From positions 6,274,744 to 6,338,743 of the forward strand of contig NC_016609.1 of NCBI RefSeq assembly GCF_000246855.1: a stretch of DNA of 64,000 nt, given 5' to 3'. Every line of letters starts with the position of its first letter. The first letter of the stretch is position 1. The notes beneath the pieces were generated by a model, which had not been told where the DNA came from, searched no databases, and saw only the letters and a list, made by a program, of their open reading frames with translations. A program made the translations under genes and the position numbers. This document shows positions 54,541 to 63,337 of this stretch, piece by piece. Source of the DNA: Niastella koreensis GR20-10. Lineage in GTDB: Bacteria > Bacteroidota > Bacteroidia > Chitinophagales > Chitinophagaceae.

Positions 54541-55005
54541 TTAGAGCGGTCCTTTTTCAGCAATCTTATTGCGCAGGTCTTTAGCCCAGGAAATCAGGAC
54601 TTCTTTTTCGGGAGCAGTCAGTTTGGCATCTTTATGGATCCACAGGTAGCTGTCCAGCGGCATTTCTCCCTTCTCGACCTGTTCGCCTACTTCTTCCATT
54701 TTATGGTTCTGCCGTTTTGAGGTATAGGCGCCGAATTCAGAAAAATTCAATTCGTCTTTTCCTTCGTTCACATGATGCTGCATCCACCAGCCTACCGGTT
54801 GAATATTTGTATACCAGGGATAACGGGTATTGTTACTATGACAGTCGTTACAGGCGCGTTGTAAAATATGGGCCACCGTATCGGGCACCGTATAATGGCG
54901 GCTAATGTCGTTGGGGGAAACAGCTGCCGACAGGTTACGGGCAGGACGAATAAACTGGATAACGATCAGCAATACAAGCAGAGCGGGCACTATTTTTTTC
55001 TTCAT
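54541..55005 (-). CDS. Haem-binding domain protein (cytochrome c-like, PF14376 type)
   Basis: 154 residues. An N-terminal hydrophobic segment (VPALLVLLIVIQFI) anchors it facing the periplasm. The single haem c motif is CNDCH at residues 52-56, followed by NNTRYPWYTNIQPVGWWMQHHVNEGKDELNFSEF, a signature of this family, and a late LISWAKDLR. It should carry one c-type haem; electron partners are unknown. It stands alone, 24 bases downstream of pdeM in the opposite reading order is not implied: it lies upstream of pdeM on the same strand. Confidence 0.87.
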   Translation of the reverse strand: MKKKIVPALLVLLIVIQFIRPARNLSAAVSPNDISRHYTVPDTVAHILQRACNDCHSNNTRYPWYTNIQPVGWWMQHHVNEGKDELNFSEFGAYTSKRQNHKMEEVGEQVEKGEMPLDSYLWIHKDAKLTAPEKEVLISWAKDLRNKIAEKGPL

Positions 55006-55092
55006 ACCGAACTGAATTTAGAAATGAAAATAAATAAAAGCGATGAAAATTCGTGCGGGAGTTGGTATGAGTTTACTATTCGATATTCAATA

Positions 55093-55752
55093 TTAATCTA
55101 TGAGTTTGTTGCGCATACCGTACATGATCAGGCCGGCAATGGTTTTAGCGCCTACCTTCGATTTCATGTTCTGGCGAATGGTTTCAATGGTGCGGGGGCT
55201 CAGGAATACTTCTTTTGAAATTTCCTCGGTGGTTTTATCGGCCGCCAGCAGCTTCAGGATCTTGATTTCTTTTTCGGAAAATTTTATGGGGTTGGGGTAA
55301 AACTGCCGTACCTGTTTTTTGGTTTGCAATTTCGACAGTACCGCTTTATTTACCAGATCATTAAAGTAAAAGTCATCATTCATGCAGGTGAGTATGGCCT
55401 GATAGATCTCGTCAGGGTCAGAGGTTTTGGTGAGGTAAGCGTTGGCGCCCATTTCCATCATCTTGGTGATCATTTCCTGTTCGTCGTACATGGTAAGAAC
55501 CAGGATCTTTACATCGCTGTATTCCTTACGGAGTATCCCAATCGCATTCACCCCATCTATTTCGGGCATACGAATATCCATCAGTAAAACATCTGGTTTT
55601 TTGATCTGCATTTTGTGCATCAGATCTTTACCATCTTCGGCTTCCCAAAGAATCTTCAGGTACTCTTTTCCTTTAAGAGCCATTTTAATGCCGTCGCGAA
55701 ATATCTTGTGATCGTCGGCAAGTGCTACTTTAATAACCAGTTCAGTGCTCAT
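55093..55752 (-). CDS. NarL/FixJ-family response regulator
   Basis: Receiver domain with Asp13/Asp14, phospho-acceptor Asp59 in LLMDIRMP and Lys in YLTKTSDP, then a LuxR helix-turn-helix (KFSEKEIKILKLLAADKTTEEISKEV, SPRTIETIRQNM). 219 residues. It is very like the regulators at 18093 and 58786. No kinase gene is adjacent on its strand; the nearest is at 57797, divergent. The word attcgatattcaatatt touches its stop codon. Confidence 0.93.
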   Translation of the reverse strand: MSTELVIKVALADDHKIFRDGIKMALKGKEYLKILWEAEDGKDLMHKMQIKKPDVLLMDIRMPEIDGVNAIGILRKEYSDVKILVLTMYDEQEMITKMMEMGANAYLTKTSDPDEIYQAILTCMNDDFYFNDLVNKAVLSKLQTKKQVRQFYPNPIKFSEKEIKILKLLAADKTTEEISKEVFLSPRTIETIRQNMKSKVGAKTIAGLIMYGMRNKLID

Positions 55753-56410
55753 AATGGGTAAGGTTGGCTTATTAATGGGTTATAAGTTGTTCCTTTTCTG
55801 GTCAAATATGCCCTACCGTTTAAGCCCCTTAATGGTTGAGTTTTCATACCGTCCGGGGCCCTAACCTGGGGCAATATCGCATAAAAAAACCATTTCACTC
55901 ACATCGTAAACGTTAGTTTACCACGATCAATAGAAATAGTACCAGTTTACACGCGACGTTTTTTACGTATTTACCGGTAATTCCCGAATTTTTAAAATAG
56001 AGCGTTTCCGCTATTGCGAACAGGCAGGTGGCCAATTACTTTTGTTTCAGAAGTTGATTGATAAGGAATGGCAACCTTAAAACATCCAATATCACGATCA
56101 CCGTCCATAAAAGTATTTCCAACAATCTTATGAATGCCGCCTGTCAAATCCAATATCGGTCAACTTCTTCTGATTTTTTTTAACCACTCTACTTCAGGCA
56201 ATTACCTCGTCCTAACAATACAAAGTCATACCCTTTCGAAAACATAGTTCAATTGATACCTGTTTTAAAATCAGTTGTATTGCAATCAGTGTCTGCCGGT
56301 AAATAAGAAAAGGAAAATTTTACTGTAAGCGCTGCTCTTTGCGCTGCCCCGTTTTTAAAATCCACACACGCTGCTTAAGCACTAATCCTACGATACTTAA
56401 GCAATTACAC

Positions 56411-56430
56411 TTATTCACATGTGTGAATAA
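56411..56430. promoter_or_regulatory. Dyad TTATTCACA-TG-TGTGAATAA
   Basis: A perfect nine-base inverted repeat with a two-base spacer. It resembles a transcription factor operator. It lies 242 bases before the ATG at 56672. Confidence 0.45.
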
Positions 56431-56581
56431 CCATCCCCCGATTGTAGGTTATACGAACTTTAGCAATGGTAAATATACGGTATATTACGAGAAATTTTCC
56501 CCATTTTATATCGTAATACTTCTTAGAAAATCCCCTCAAAACGCAGGCCCATAGAGCATTTCGAGCAAAATTACAGCTTTT

Positions 56582-56617
56582 ACGGGTGCTCGCAACCCGT
56601 TGTATATCTTTTTTTTT
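56582..56617 (+). terminator. Possible attenuator hairpin before the small unknown gene
   Basis: ACGGGT, loop GCTCGCA, ACCCGT, then TGTATATC and nine T. The gap between stem and T tract weakens the case. Confidence 0.3.
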
Positions 56618-56671
56618 GGAGGTTTCTTAACACCCGGAACCACTTTTTACAACCTCTAAAAACTTACTACT

Positions 56672-57061
56672 ATGATGCAGACTGAACTCCTCACTAAACG
56701 TAACATTGCTACTATTGGTGAAGAAATTACCCATGAACTCGGCGCTGAATTGGTAACCAACTACCGCAAAGCTCATCCGAATGATGTACAGGGTTACATT
56801 ATCGGAAAAGAGATCCTGAACCAGATCCTGGCTCAACCTGGTTGCGCCGGTATCCAGTTCTACAATGCTATCAACGAATTGGGACAAAAAACCCTGGTTT
56901 ACGTAGGCCTCGATCAAAATGGCAAACAACTGATTAACTACACTGTAGTGACTGAAGACGCCCAACTTCAGAAACAAAAAGGCATTGTTGCTGACAGAAG
57001 CATCCCCTCTCCTTCCGGCGACGATATTTTCGGGGATGATGGATGGTTTATTATTGATTAA
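56672..57061 (+). CDS. Small cytoplasmic protein of unknown function
   Basis: 129 residues, starting at ATGATG. No signal peptide or membrane segment. The N-terminal half is helical by appearance (RNIATIGEEITHELGAELVTNYRKA), then comes a YIIGKEILNQILAQPGCAGIQFYNAIN block, a strand pair (QKTLVYVGLDQNGKQLINYTV) and an acidic end (SGDDIFGDDGWFIID). I have the impression of a recurring Chitinophagaceae family but cannot name it. It precedes the membrane protein, kinase and regulator genes on the same strand, so a role in that signalling block is possible. Confidence 0.75.
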   Translation: MMQTELLTKRNIATIGEEITHELGAELVTNYRKAHPNDVQGYIIGKEILNQILAQPGCAGIQFYNAINELGQKTLVYVGLDQNGKQLINYTVVTEDAQLQKQKGIVADRSIPSPSGDDIFGDDGWFIID

Positions 57062-57218
57062 ATAAACCTGAATCTCTATATTTGAGGTAAAGCGCCCTGA
57101 TATAGAGAGTTTTTTCTTACATATCAGCTTATATTCTTCGCTATTACCCGTAATTCTCTTTCTTGCCTTTTTAAGGCATACCAAAAGGAAGGAATTATGG
57201 GTAATCTTTATTTATTCA

Positions 57219-57776
57219 TTGTACTCATTCCTGAATGATATAATACTCTTAAACCTGTCGGCCAAGCTCTTCCTGAGCACATACACCCTGGTTGAGTTTT
57301 TCCTTTTCAGTTATTTCATCTGGCTCATTATAGAAGGCCGCTTCTTCAAAAAAGTGATAGCTACTGTTTCAACATTGTTTATTATATTTATCTGTTATTA
57401 CTTTTTTACCACAAAATGGAACTTTTTTGATTCAGTGCCAGTAGCTTGCGAATCAATTCTGATCTTTACATTTTCCCTGTATTATTTATTCGAGCAAATA
57501 AACAAACCCAGGGTACTTTTTATATATAATACTTCCATGTTCTGGGTTATACTTGGCTTTTTGGTTTATTTGGCAGGGTCTTTCTTCATCTATACGTTCG
57601 TAGATGAGATAGATAGCAGGGACATCGGGAAATTCTGGTTCATCACATTCATATTCAATACCATAAAAAATCTATTCTTTAGCATTGCTTTTTCGCTGAG
57701 AGAAGCAAAGGACAAAAACAGCAGTAGCCTGTCCTCATACGATAATTTTTTTAAAAACCCCTATAACCCATTATAA
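57219..57776 (+). CDS. Multi-pass membrane protein preceding the histidine kinase
   Basis: From the TTG at 57219 the protein has 185 residues and about five membrane segments (TYTLVEFFLFSYFIWLII, VIATVSTLFIIFICYYFF, and FWVILGFLVYLAGSFFIY among them). The same frame stays open back to 57072 and encodes further membrane-like sequence (SSLLPVILFLAFLRHTKRK, then ELWVIFIYSLYSFL) that aligns with the N terminus of the membrane protein at 59565 ([14 protein letters not shown]). No ATG, GTG or TTG lies there, so the true start may be ATA at 57102, ATC at 57123 or ATT. The kinase begins 20 bases after its stop, so the pair is likely a split sensor. Confidence 0.75.
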   Translation: MYSFLNDIILLNLSAKLFLSTYTLVEFFLFSYFIWLIIEGRFFKKVIATVSTLFIIFICYYFFTTKWNFFDSVPVACESILIFTFSLYYLFEQINKPRVLFIYNTSMFWVILGFLVYLAGSFFIYTFVDEIDSRDIGKFWFITFIFNTIKNLFFSIAFSLREAKDKNSSSLSSYDNFFKNPYNPL

Positions 57777-57796
57777 ACCCCGCCTCTCACATATTA

Positions 57797-58642
57797 GTGA
57801 TTCTGCTGCAGGCTGTACATGGGGCCAGCCAGTTTCCGGTGGTACTGTATTTTGGCACCATTGGCATGCTGGTTCTTACCATTGGCCTCATCGTTTTCAT
57901 TATTTTCCATCAACGTAAGGTTATACGTTACCAGATGCAGTTGCAATACATGGAACAGGAGCAACAGAAAATGCTGTTGAATGCCTCCATTCGCCTGCAG
58001 GAAGAGGAGCGGCAACGAATTGCGGCCGATTTACACGACGATGCCGGCCCCCTGCTGGCTACCGCGCGTTTATACCTGAACGAGAACCTGGTGAACCTCG
58101 ATAAAACCACCCAGCTGCAAAGCATATACAACGCCAAGCAAATCATTGACGATACTATTCAGCTGATCCGTAATATCTCACACAGCCTGATGCCCCCTAC
58201 CCTTAAAAACTTCGGGTTGGAATCGGCTGTAAACGATCTGTTCCAGAAAATCAGCGGCTCGGGCAGCATGAACGCCAGCTGCCGTTTTCACGATTACCGC
58301 GAACGCCTGCACGCCGACCAGGAATTGATAATTTTCAGGGTAATCCAGGAATTGGTGAATAATATCCTGAAACACAGCAACGCCAGTTTTATTCATCTAA
58401 CCCAGAACTTGAGTGGGAACAAATTGTATATTCGCCTCCATCACGACGGCCGCGGTATTACCCAGGCGGATTTTGATAAGCTGAATAAAAGTAATGTGGG
58501 TTTGGGCCTGAAAAACATTCAGAGCAGGTTGAAACTGTTACACGGACGTATTTATTTCGAAAAAGACATTTCGCAAACATACTATAAGGTTACTATCGAA
58601 ATTCCCCGTTTGGAGGAAGAAGCGGTAGCACCTCAATTATAA
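57797..58642 (+). CDS. Histidine kinase (HisKA_3/NarX-type) without its own sensor domain
   Basis: Start GTG at 57797, 20 bases after the membrane-protein gene. One membrane segment at residues 17-37 is followed by a coiled coil, then the phospho-acceptor His80 in IAADLHDDAGPLLATARL and the ATPase domain with ELVNNILKHSNA (N box), DGRGI (G1) and GLGLKNIQSRL (G2). It has no periplasmic sensor, so sensing may be done by the adjacent membrane protein. Its partner is probably the LuxR-type regulator 143 bases downstream. Confidence 0.9.
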   Translation: MILLQAVHGASQFPVVLYFGTIGMLVLTIGLIVFIIFHQRKVIRYQMQLQYMEQEQQKMLLNASIRLQEEERQRIAADLHDDAGPLLATARLYLNENLVNLDKTTQLQSIYNAKQIIDDTIQLIRNISHSLMPPTLKNFGLESAVNDLFQKISGSGSMNASCRFHDYRERLHADQELIIFRVIQELVNNILKHSNASFIHLTQNLSGNKLYIRLHHDGRGITQADFDKLNKSNVGLGLKNIQSRLKLLHGRIYFEKDISQTYYKVTIEIPRLEEEAVAPQL

Positions 58643-58764
58643 AATATTGGTTCATATTTTGATAAGGGCTACTACTATCTTAAGATGTAGTACGGAATAA
58701 GTGTTTATACTAACGTAAAACCCATACCCCCTGAATACCTAAACACTTAAAATTTTTAGTAATT

Positions 58765-58772
58765 TAGTTTTG
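58765..58772 (+). promoter_or_regulatory. Candidate -7 element of the response regulator gene
   Basis: TAGTTTTG matches TAnnTTTG and ends 13 bases before the ATG at 58786. It implies that the regulator also has its own promoter inside the block. Confidence 0.4.
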
Positions 58773-58785
58773 CCAATATCAAACA

Positions 58786-59445
58786 ATGATGGGACCTATT
58801 AAAGTGGCTATAGCTGATGACCACAAAATATTCCGTAAAGGAGTAATATTGTCGTTAAGGCCTTATACAAACATAAAATTCGTACTTGAGGCAGAGAACG
58901 GCCAGGAACTGTTGGATAACCTGCCAACGGCCCCTGAGCAACCTGATGTGATATTAATGGACCTGCGTATGCCCCTGAAAGATGGCATCGAAACTACGAA
59001 AGTAATTGCCCGCCAATATCCTAACATCCACGTAATTGCGCTAACGATGTATGAAGATGAACGGTTTGTGAGCCATATGATGGAAATAGGCGCTAACGGC
59101 TACCTGCTCAAAAGCGCCGACCCTTCCGAGATCAAGAAGGCAATAATGGAGGTAATGAGCAAAGGGTATTACCTGAATAACTTTGTAAACAGGATACTTT
59201 TAAAAAAATCACACGCCCGGGTTAAGGTGGTGCCCAGCCTGAACAGCGAAATCACCCTCAGCGACCGCGAACGGGATGTGATAAAATATATTTGCATGGA
59301 GTTTACCGCCCATGAAATTGCACAAAAATTAGAGGTAAGTCCGCGTACTGTAGAAGCTATCAAAGACAGGTTGATGGAACGCTTTGGAGCTAAAAACACG
59401 GCTGGCCTGGTATTTTTTGCAGTTAAGAATAACCTGATTGATTAA
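58786..59445 (+). CDS. NarL/FixJ-family response regulator
   Basis: Receiver domain with Asp11/Asp12, phospho-acceptor Asp59 in LMDLRMP and Lys in YLLKSADP; then a LuxR helix-turn-helix (LSDRERDVIKYICMEFTAHEIAQKLEVSPRTVEAI form). 219 residues. It follows the histidine kinase and precedes the second membrane protein, which suggests a sensor-kinase-regulator unit. The ending KNTAGLVFFAVKNNLID matches those of the two other regulators in the window. Confidence 0.93.
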   Translation: MMGPIKVAIADDHKIFRKGVILSLRPYTNIKFVLEAENGQELLDNLPTAPEQPDVILMDLRMPLKDGIETTKVIARQYPNIHVIALTMYEDERFVSHMMEIGANGYLLKSADPSEIKKAIMEVMSKGYYLNNFVNRILLKKSHARVKVVPSLNSEITLSDRERDVIKYICMEFTAHEIAQKLEVSPRTVEAIKDRLMERFGAKNTAGLVFFAVKNNLID

Positions 59446-59564
59446 ACTCCCGGCAATATTTGACTAATAACGTAAAGCCGGCATTATGTTGATACCCTTA
59501 TTAGCAGCGTTAAAGACAATACAGACCCCTATGAAGAACCGGTTTGGCCCTGAACTCTTAGACC

Positions 59565-60290
59565 ATGGTAGAAACCGGTGGAAGTATATTTATTGCCCTG
59601 TCGTTGGTAGTTATGCTACTGTCGTTATTACCCGTGGGCATACTTTATGTTCGTAAAGTTGCGGCTACCGCTGTTCTTAACGTCCTGAAAGTTCTTTGTC
59701 TTTTCGTAATCTGCCAGTACCTCACGCTTTTCTTTATTCAACCCGGCTTCCCCAACCTGCAAATTGCCTTTAAACTCGTTGAATTTACGCTTGTATATTA
59801 CCTGTTTAATTTATTGATGACATCCGCACCCGGAAAAGACATCCTGAAAATGGTGCTGGTATCTTTCCTGTCTGTAACTATTACTATTTACGCATTAAAA
59901 GGCCTTACAGCTTATACAGATTTACTGACCATAATACAGGCCGGTATTTTAACCGTGCTGGCCGTAGTTATTTTATTACAACTCATCAACAACCGGCACA
60001 TTGTACTGGCCAGTGAACCGGCATTCTGGATTGCGGGTGGCCTCTTATGCTATAATGGAATGGTGGTATTGATGGAAGCCATGGCCGGCAGTCACACCAA
60101 CCTGTCGCAGCAAATAAAACAGGAAAAAAGTATTATTATAACGCTGGCCGATATGCTGCGAATGGTGTTCTTTATTGTAGCTGCTTCAGTTGCCGGTAAC
60201 AAGAATGATAACAATAACAAAGAGGTCGACTTTCAACCGATGCCTCCCCTGTTTCCCCCACCAGTTAACCGGCGCACCATCAAATATTAG
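59565..60290 (+). CDS. Multi-pass membrane protein, paralogue of the one at 57219
   Basis: 241 residues with about seven membrane segments ([112 protein letters not shown]). The FW..GGLL.Y.G block and the layout match the protein encoded before the kinase gene. The cytoplasmic tail is Asn/Pro-rich. No kinase follows; the next genes are convergent CoA-transferase genes, overlapping its stop by 4 bases. It may be a second sensor for the same pathway. Confidence 0.8.
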   Translation: MVETGGSIFIALSLVVMLLSLLPVGILYVRKVAATAVLNVLKVLCLFVICQYLTLFFIQPGFPNLQIAFKLVEFTLVYYLFNLLMTSAPGKDILKMVLVSFLSVTITIYALKGLTAYTDLLTIIQAGILTVLAVVILLQLINNRHIVLASEPAFWIAGGLLCYNGMVVLMEAMAGSHTNLSQQIKQEKSIIITLADMLRMVFFIVAASVAGNKNDNNNKEVDFQPMPPLFPPPVNRRTIKY

Positions 60291-60946
60291 ATCTTCATTT
60301 CGGGAATATCGCCTTCAATTACCAGCTTACCCAATGTTTTATTGCGGATCTCCTCAACCGTTACGCCAGGCGCCCGTTCAAGCAGTTTAAACCCGCCCTG
60401 GGGCAATACATCCAGTACGGCCAGGTCGCTTACTATGCGCTTTACACATTTAACACCGGTCAATGGCAACGTGCAGGCTGGTAATACCTTCGATTCCCCT
60501 TTGGGATTGGTATGCATCATGGCCACAATGATGTTCTTGGCGCTGGCTACCAGGTCCATGGCGCCGCCCATGCCCTTTACCATTTTGCCCGGGATCTTCC
60601 AGTTGGCAATATCCCCGTTCTCAGAAACCTCCATGGCGCCCAGTACGGTCAGGTCAACCTTGCCTGCCCTGATCATGCCAAAGCTTTCAGCACTGTCAAA
60701 AAAAGCACCACCGGGGATCACCGTCACTGTTTCCTTACCGGCATTAATCAGGTCGGCATCAATATCCGATTCAACCGGGTATGGGCCCATGCCCAGGATG
60801 CCGTTCTCCGACTGCAGAATAACTTCAATACCGTCAGGTATATAATTCGACACCAGGGTTGGAATGCCAATACCAAGGTTCACATACATACCATCTTTCA
60901 ACTCCTGAGCAATGCGTTTTGCAATACCGTATTTATCTAAAGCCAT
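60287..60946 (-). CDS. scoB: Succinyl-CoA:3-ketoacid CoA-transferase, beta subunit
   Basis: The subunit holds the catalytic Glu47 in LQSENGILG, which forms the CoA thioester. [49 protein letters not shown] and [10 protein letters not shown] are family signatures. Length 219 residues. With the alpha subunit 83 bases upstream on the same strand it moves CoA from succinyl-CoA to acetoacetate, allowing ketone body or branched-chain breakdown. The spacer between them holds tagtttgtagtttgaag words. Confidence 0.93.
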   Translation of the reverse strand: MALDKYGIAKRIAQELKDGMYVNLGIGIPTLVSNYIPDGIEVILQSENGILGMGPYPVESDIDADLINAGKETVTVIPGGAFFDSAESFGMIRAGKVDLTVLGAMEVSENGDIANWKIPGKMVKGMGGAMDLVASAKNIIVAMMHTNPKGESKVLPACTLPLTGVKCVKRIVSDLAVLDVLPQGGFKLLERAPGVTVEEIRNKTLGKLVIEGDIPEMKI

Positions 60947-61029
60947 TTTAGTTTGTAGTTTGAAGTTTGTAGTTACTGGTTGCTACCGCGCTTCGGGTTT
61001 TCCCTTCTTCATTCCTCATTTCTAATTTC

Positions 61030-61728
61030 TCATTTCTCCATCTTCACTGTCTTCCGCTCAATCCGCTTCTCGTAATTGGTTCCTTCAAAGATGCGGTGTA
61101 CATAAATGCCTGCCACGTGAATATGATCAGGATCCAGTTCACCAGGTTCAACCAGGTGTTCTACTTCTGCAATGGTAATGTTACCTGCTTTGGCAATAGA
61201 GGTGGAGAAATTGCGGGTGGTTTTGCGAAAAACCAGGTTGCCATAGCGATCGCCCTTCCAGGCCTTCACAAGTGAGAAATCGGCGTGCAGCGCGTATTCC
61301 ATCAAATACATTTTATTATTGAATTCGCGCACTTCCTTCCCCGTTGCTATTTCGGTGCCATATCCGGCTGGTGTATAAAATGCAGGAATGCCCATACCGG
61401 CCATTTGAATACGGGTAGCCAGTGTGCCCTGGGGTATAAGGTCCACTTCCAGCTCACCGCTTAACAACTGCCGTTCAAACTCAGCGTTCTCGCCCACATA
61501 CGAACTCATCATTTTTTTTATCTGGCGGGTCTTTAGCAGTAAGCCTAATCCAAAATCATCTACCCCGGCATTATTGGAGATACAGGTAAGATTTGTAACG
61601 CCTTTGCGTACAAGCGCAGCAATACAATTTTCAGGAATACCGCATAAACCAAATCCACCCAGCATAATGGTAGCATTATCCTGAATGTCGGCAATGGCGG
61701 CATCCGCATTGACAACAACTTTTTGCAT
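61030..61728 (-). CDS. scoA: Succinyl-CoA:3-ketoacid CoA-transferase, alpha subunit
   Basis: Start ATG at 61728 ([17 protein letters not shown]); a TTG three codons earlier is less likely. Signatures are [51 protein letters not shown], and [15 protein letters not shown]. Length 232 residues. It pairs with scoB to form the active heterotetramer-type enzyme in the cytoplasm. Confidence 0.93.
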   Translation of the reverse strand: MQKVVVNADAAIADIQDNATIMLGGFGLCGIPENCIAALVRKGVTNLTCISNNAGVDDFGLGLLLKTRQIKKMMSSYVGENAEFERQLLSGELEVDLIPQGTLATRIQMAGMGIPAFYTPAGYGTEIATGKEVREFNNKMYLMEYALHADFSLVKAWKGDRYGNLVFRKTTRNFSTSIAKAGNITIAEVEHLVEPGELDPDHIHVAGIYVHRIFEGTNYEKRIERKTVKMEK

Positions 61729-61790
61729 AGCAAGCAATTTATTGATAAAAATAAGGAACTACCGCATGCAGCCAAAACAAGCCGTAGAAT

Positions 61791-62417
61791 TTATGGCCTG
61801 GGTTTGGTGTTTAGTTTTAGTAAAGTATCCCTGAATTTCAGTCTGCTGAATGCCCCCCTTCTGTTGGCCAGGTTTTCCGGCGCAATAGTTTTGGCAGGTT
61901 TTAAGGCGCCAGGTGGCGGCGGACCTGCATGAGTGGGTACTATAGGTGATAGTGGAGTTATTTTTTTTGCGCTGTCGGCAGTTTTTAGCTTTGCGCTATC
62001 AGCTGTTTTTGCTTTTGCACTGTCTGTAATTGATTTTGATTTGGCTGCAGTATCCAACGGTGCTGGTTTATTCAAACTTTCGCGAAGCTTCGCTGCCTGG
62101 CTTGATAACGAGTCGAATATTTCCCGTGCAATATCGGGACGGCTCATATAAAATTTATAGCTCTTTATAAATTCATCCTTGGAGATCTTATTCAATTCAA
62201 AAACCTGCGCGTACAATTTAAAGGTTTCCGTTTTCAGGTTTTTGGAAGAATCGTACACAATAAAGCCATCCCTGAACCGCTCGGCCTGGATCATATCCAT
62301 CAACACCTTCTGCATCTTTTCCTTACCCAATACACCTTTGGGTATCTTGTCTTTATCAGTACAACTAACCATACACCACACAATTGCGCTCAAACATACC
62401 AGTAATAGCCGGTTCAT
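61791..62417 (-). CDS. DUF4296 lipoprotein
   Basis: 208 residues with lipoprotein signal MNRLLLVCLSAIVWCMVSC (Cys19). The DUF4296 domain covers about residues 24-115 (MQKVLMDMIQAERFRDGF, KTETFKLYAQVFELNKISKDEFIKSYKFYMSRPD). The tail is a low-complexity Ala/Lys/Ser/Asp and Pro-rich linker with SAKAKTADSAKLKTADSAKK repeats. Its ATG overlaps the porD stop by 4 bases, so the two are co-translated. The role is unknown; the position after porD suggests an envelope or secretion task. Confidence 0.85.
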   Translation of the reverse strand: MNRLLLVCLSAIVWCMVSCTDKDKIPKGVLGKEKMQKVLMDMIQAERFRDGFIVYDSSKNLKTETFKLYAQVFELNKISKDEFIKSYKFYMSRPDIAREIFDSLSSQAAKLRESLNKPAPLDTAAKSKSITDSAKAKTADSAKLKTADSAKKITPLSPIVPTHAGPPPPGALKPAKTIAPENLANRRGAFSRLKFRDTLLKLNTKPRP

Positions 62418-63337
62418 TTTAATTCCTGTTTATACAAATTGGAGTTGGAGATATCTATCTTTTGTAAAATTTCCCTTGCTTTTTGCTTGTCTTCAGGAGT
62501 GCCCTTTTTAAAAATATTAATCAATTCCTTCGACTTACCCTGAAAGAAGAACTGCACGATCATCGTGTTGGGAATGTCGTTGTTCATGGTATTTACCAGG
62601 CTCAGGGAATTTAAGATGGCGCCGCGGCCGTCTGTTTCATTCTCATACATATAATCCATTCCCAGGCGGTAATAGCTGTAAAAAGCGTCGTGCATCAGGT
62701 TGTACCGGTTATTCGTAAGGTTCTCTGTTAACCAGTACCGGTTACGCAAACCATCAAATGCCTTCCAGCCCGAAATATCACGCCCCTCGGGAGCATTGTT
62801 CACAATATTCATGGCTTTCTGAAAGTATGGATCGCCGCCTCGTAACGCAAAAGAGTCGTAATCGAGTCCCAGAATAACGTAAGCATAATAAGCCAGTATG
62901 GCTGTGAGGTTCCCAACAATGGGGTCTGAACCAGACACCCGGTTTTCATTGAACTCAATTGACTGGTACTCTACATATTTAAAGATCACATTCTCATCCA
63001 TAAAATTGATGAGCGGGCAATCGTAGTTGGAATTGTATATCGGGCGGGCGGCCTGCACCGTAAGTTTGGCTTTGTATACGTTGCCGCCTTGCGCTTCGGT
63101 GATAATGAATAAAAAGTTGCATACTATCTTTTCATTGGGCTGCCAGGTATCCTTTGTCCACTTGCGGTTGTTCAAAAAATTATTGAGCGCCGCCTGGCAC
63201 GTCTGGAAGGCCTTTTTATCAGCAGGCGTACTAAGCTGCTGGGTATTAATGGTAATACGGGCTTTAAGCTCCTGGGCCAGCAAACAAACCGGCGCCATAA
63301 CCATCATAAAAAATATCCATACGATCTTTCTACACAT
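62414..63337 (-). CDS. porD: Type IX secretion protein PorD (DUF4835)
   Basis: 307 residues with signal peptide MCRKIVWIFFMMVMAPVCLLAQ. The DUF4835 signature is clear: ELKARITINTQQ, NNRKWTKDTW, CNFLFIITE, RPIYNSNYDCPLINFMDEN, IEFNENRVSGSDPIVGNLTAILAYYAYVILGLDYDSFA. In Flavobacterium and Porphyromonas this protein is needed for or linked to the T9SS. It overlaps coaBC by 8 bases and the DUF4296 gene by 4 bases, so the three form one operon; coaBC-porD order is common in the phylum. SprA at 33646 is the channel of the same system. Confidence 0.9.
   Translation of the reverse strand: MCRKIVWIFFMMVMAPVCLLAQELKARITINTQQLSTPADKKAFQTCQAALNNFLNNRKWTKDTWQPNEKIVCNFLFIITEAQGGNVYKAKLTVQAARPIYNSNYDCPLINFMDENVIFKYVEYQSIEFNENRVSGSDPIVGNLTAILAYYAYVILGLDYDSFALRGGDPYFQKAMNIVNNAPEGRDISGWKAFDGLRNRYWLTENLTNNRYNLMHDAFYSYYRLGMDYMYENETDGRGAILNSLSLVNTMNNDIPNTMIVQFFFQGKSKELINIFKKGTPEDKQKAREILQKIDISNSNLYKQELK

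Larger units (their letters stand above)
55753..56671. other. 919-base divergent region without a recognisable gene
   Basis: AT-rich DNA between two divergent genes. It includes the dyad at 56411-56430 and a terminator-like ACGGGT/ACCCGT hairpin at 56582-56600 with a T tract from 56609. A 71-codon plus-strand frame at 56339-56554 has no recognisable content. The length suggests a long leader or several promoters for the gene at 56672. Confidence 0.5.

Noticed and set aside
56339-56554. 71-codon frame upstream of the small unknown gene
   Set aside because: No domain, poor composition, and it lies across the candidate operator.
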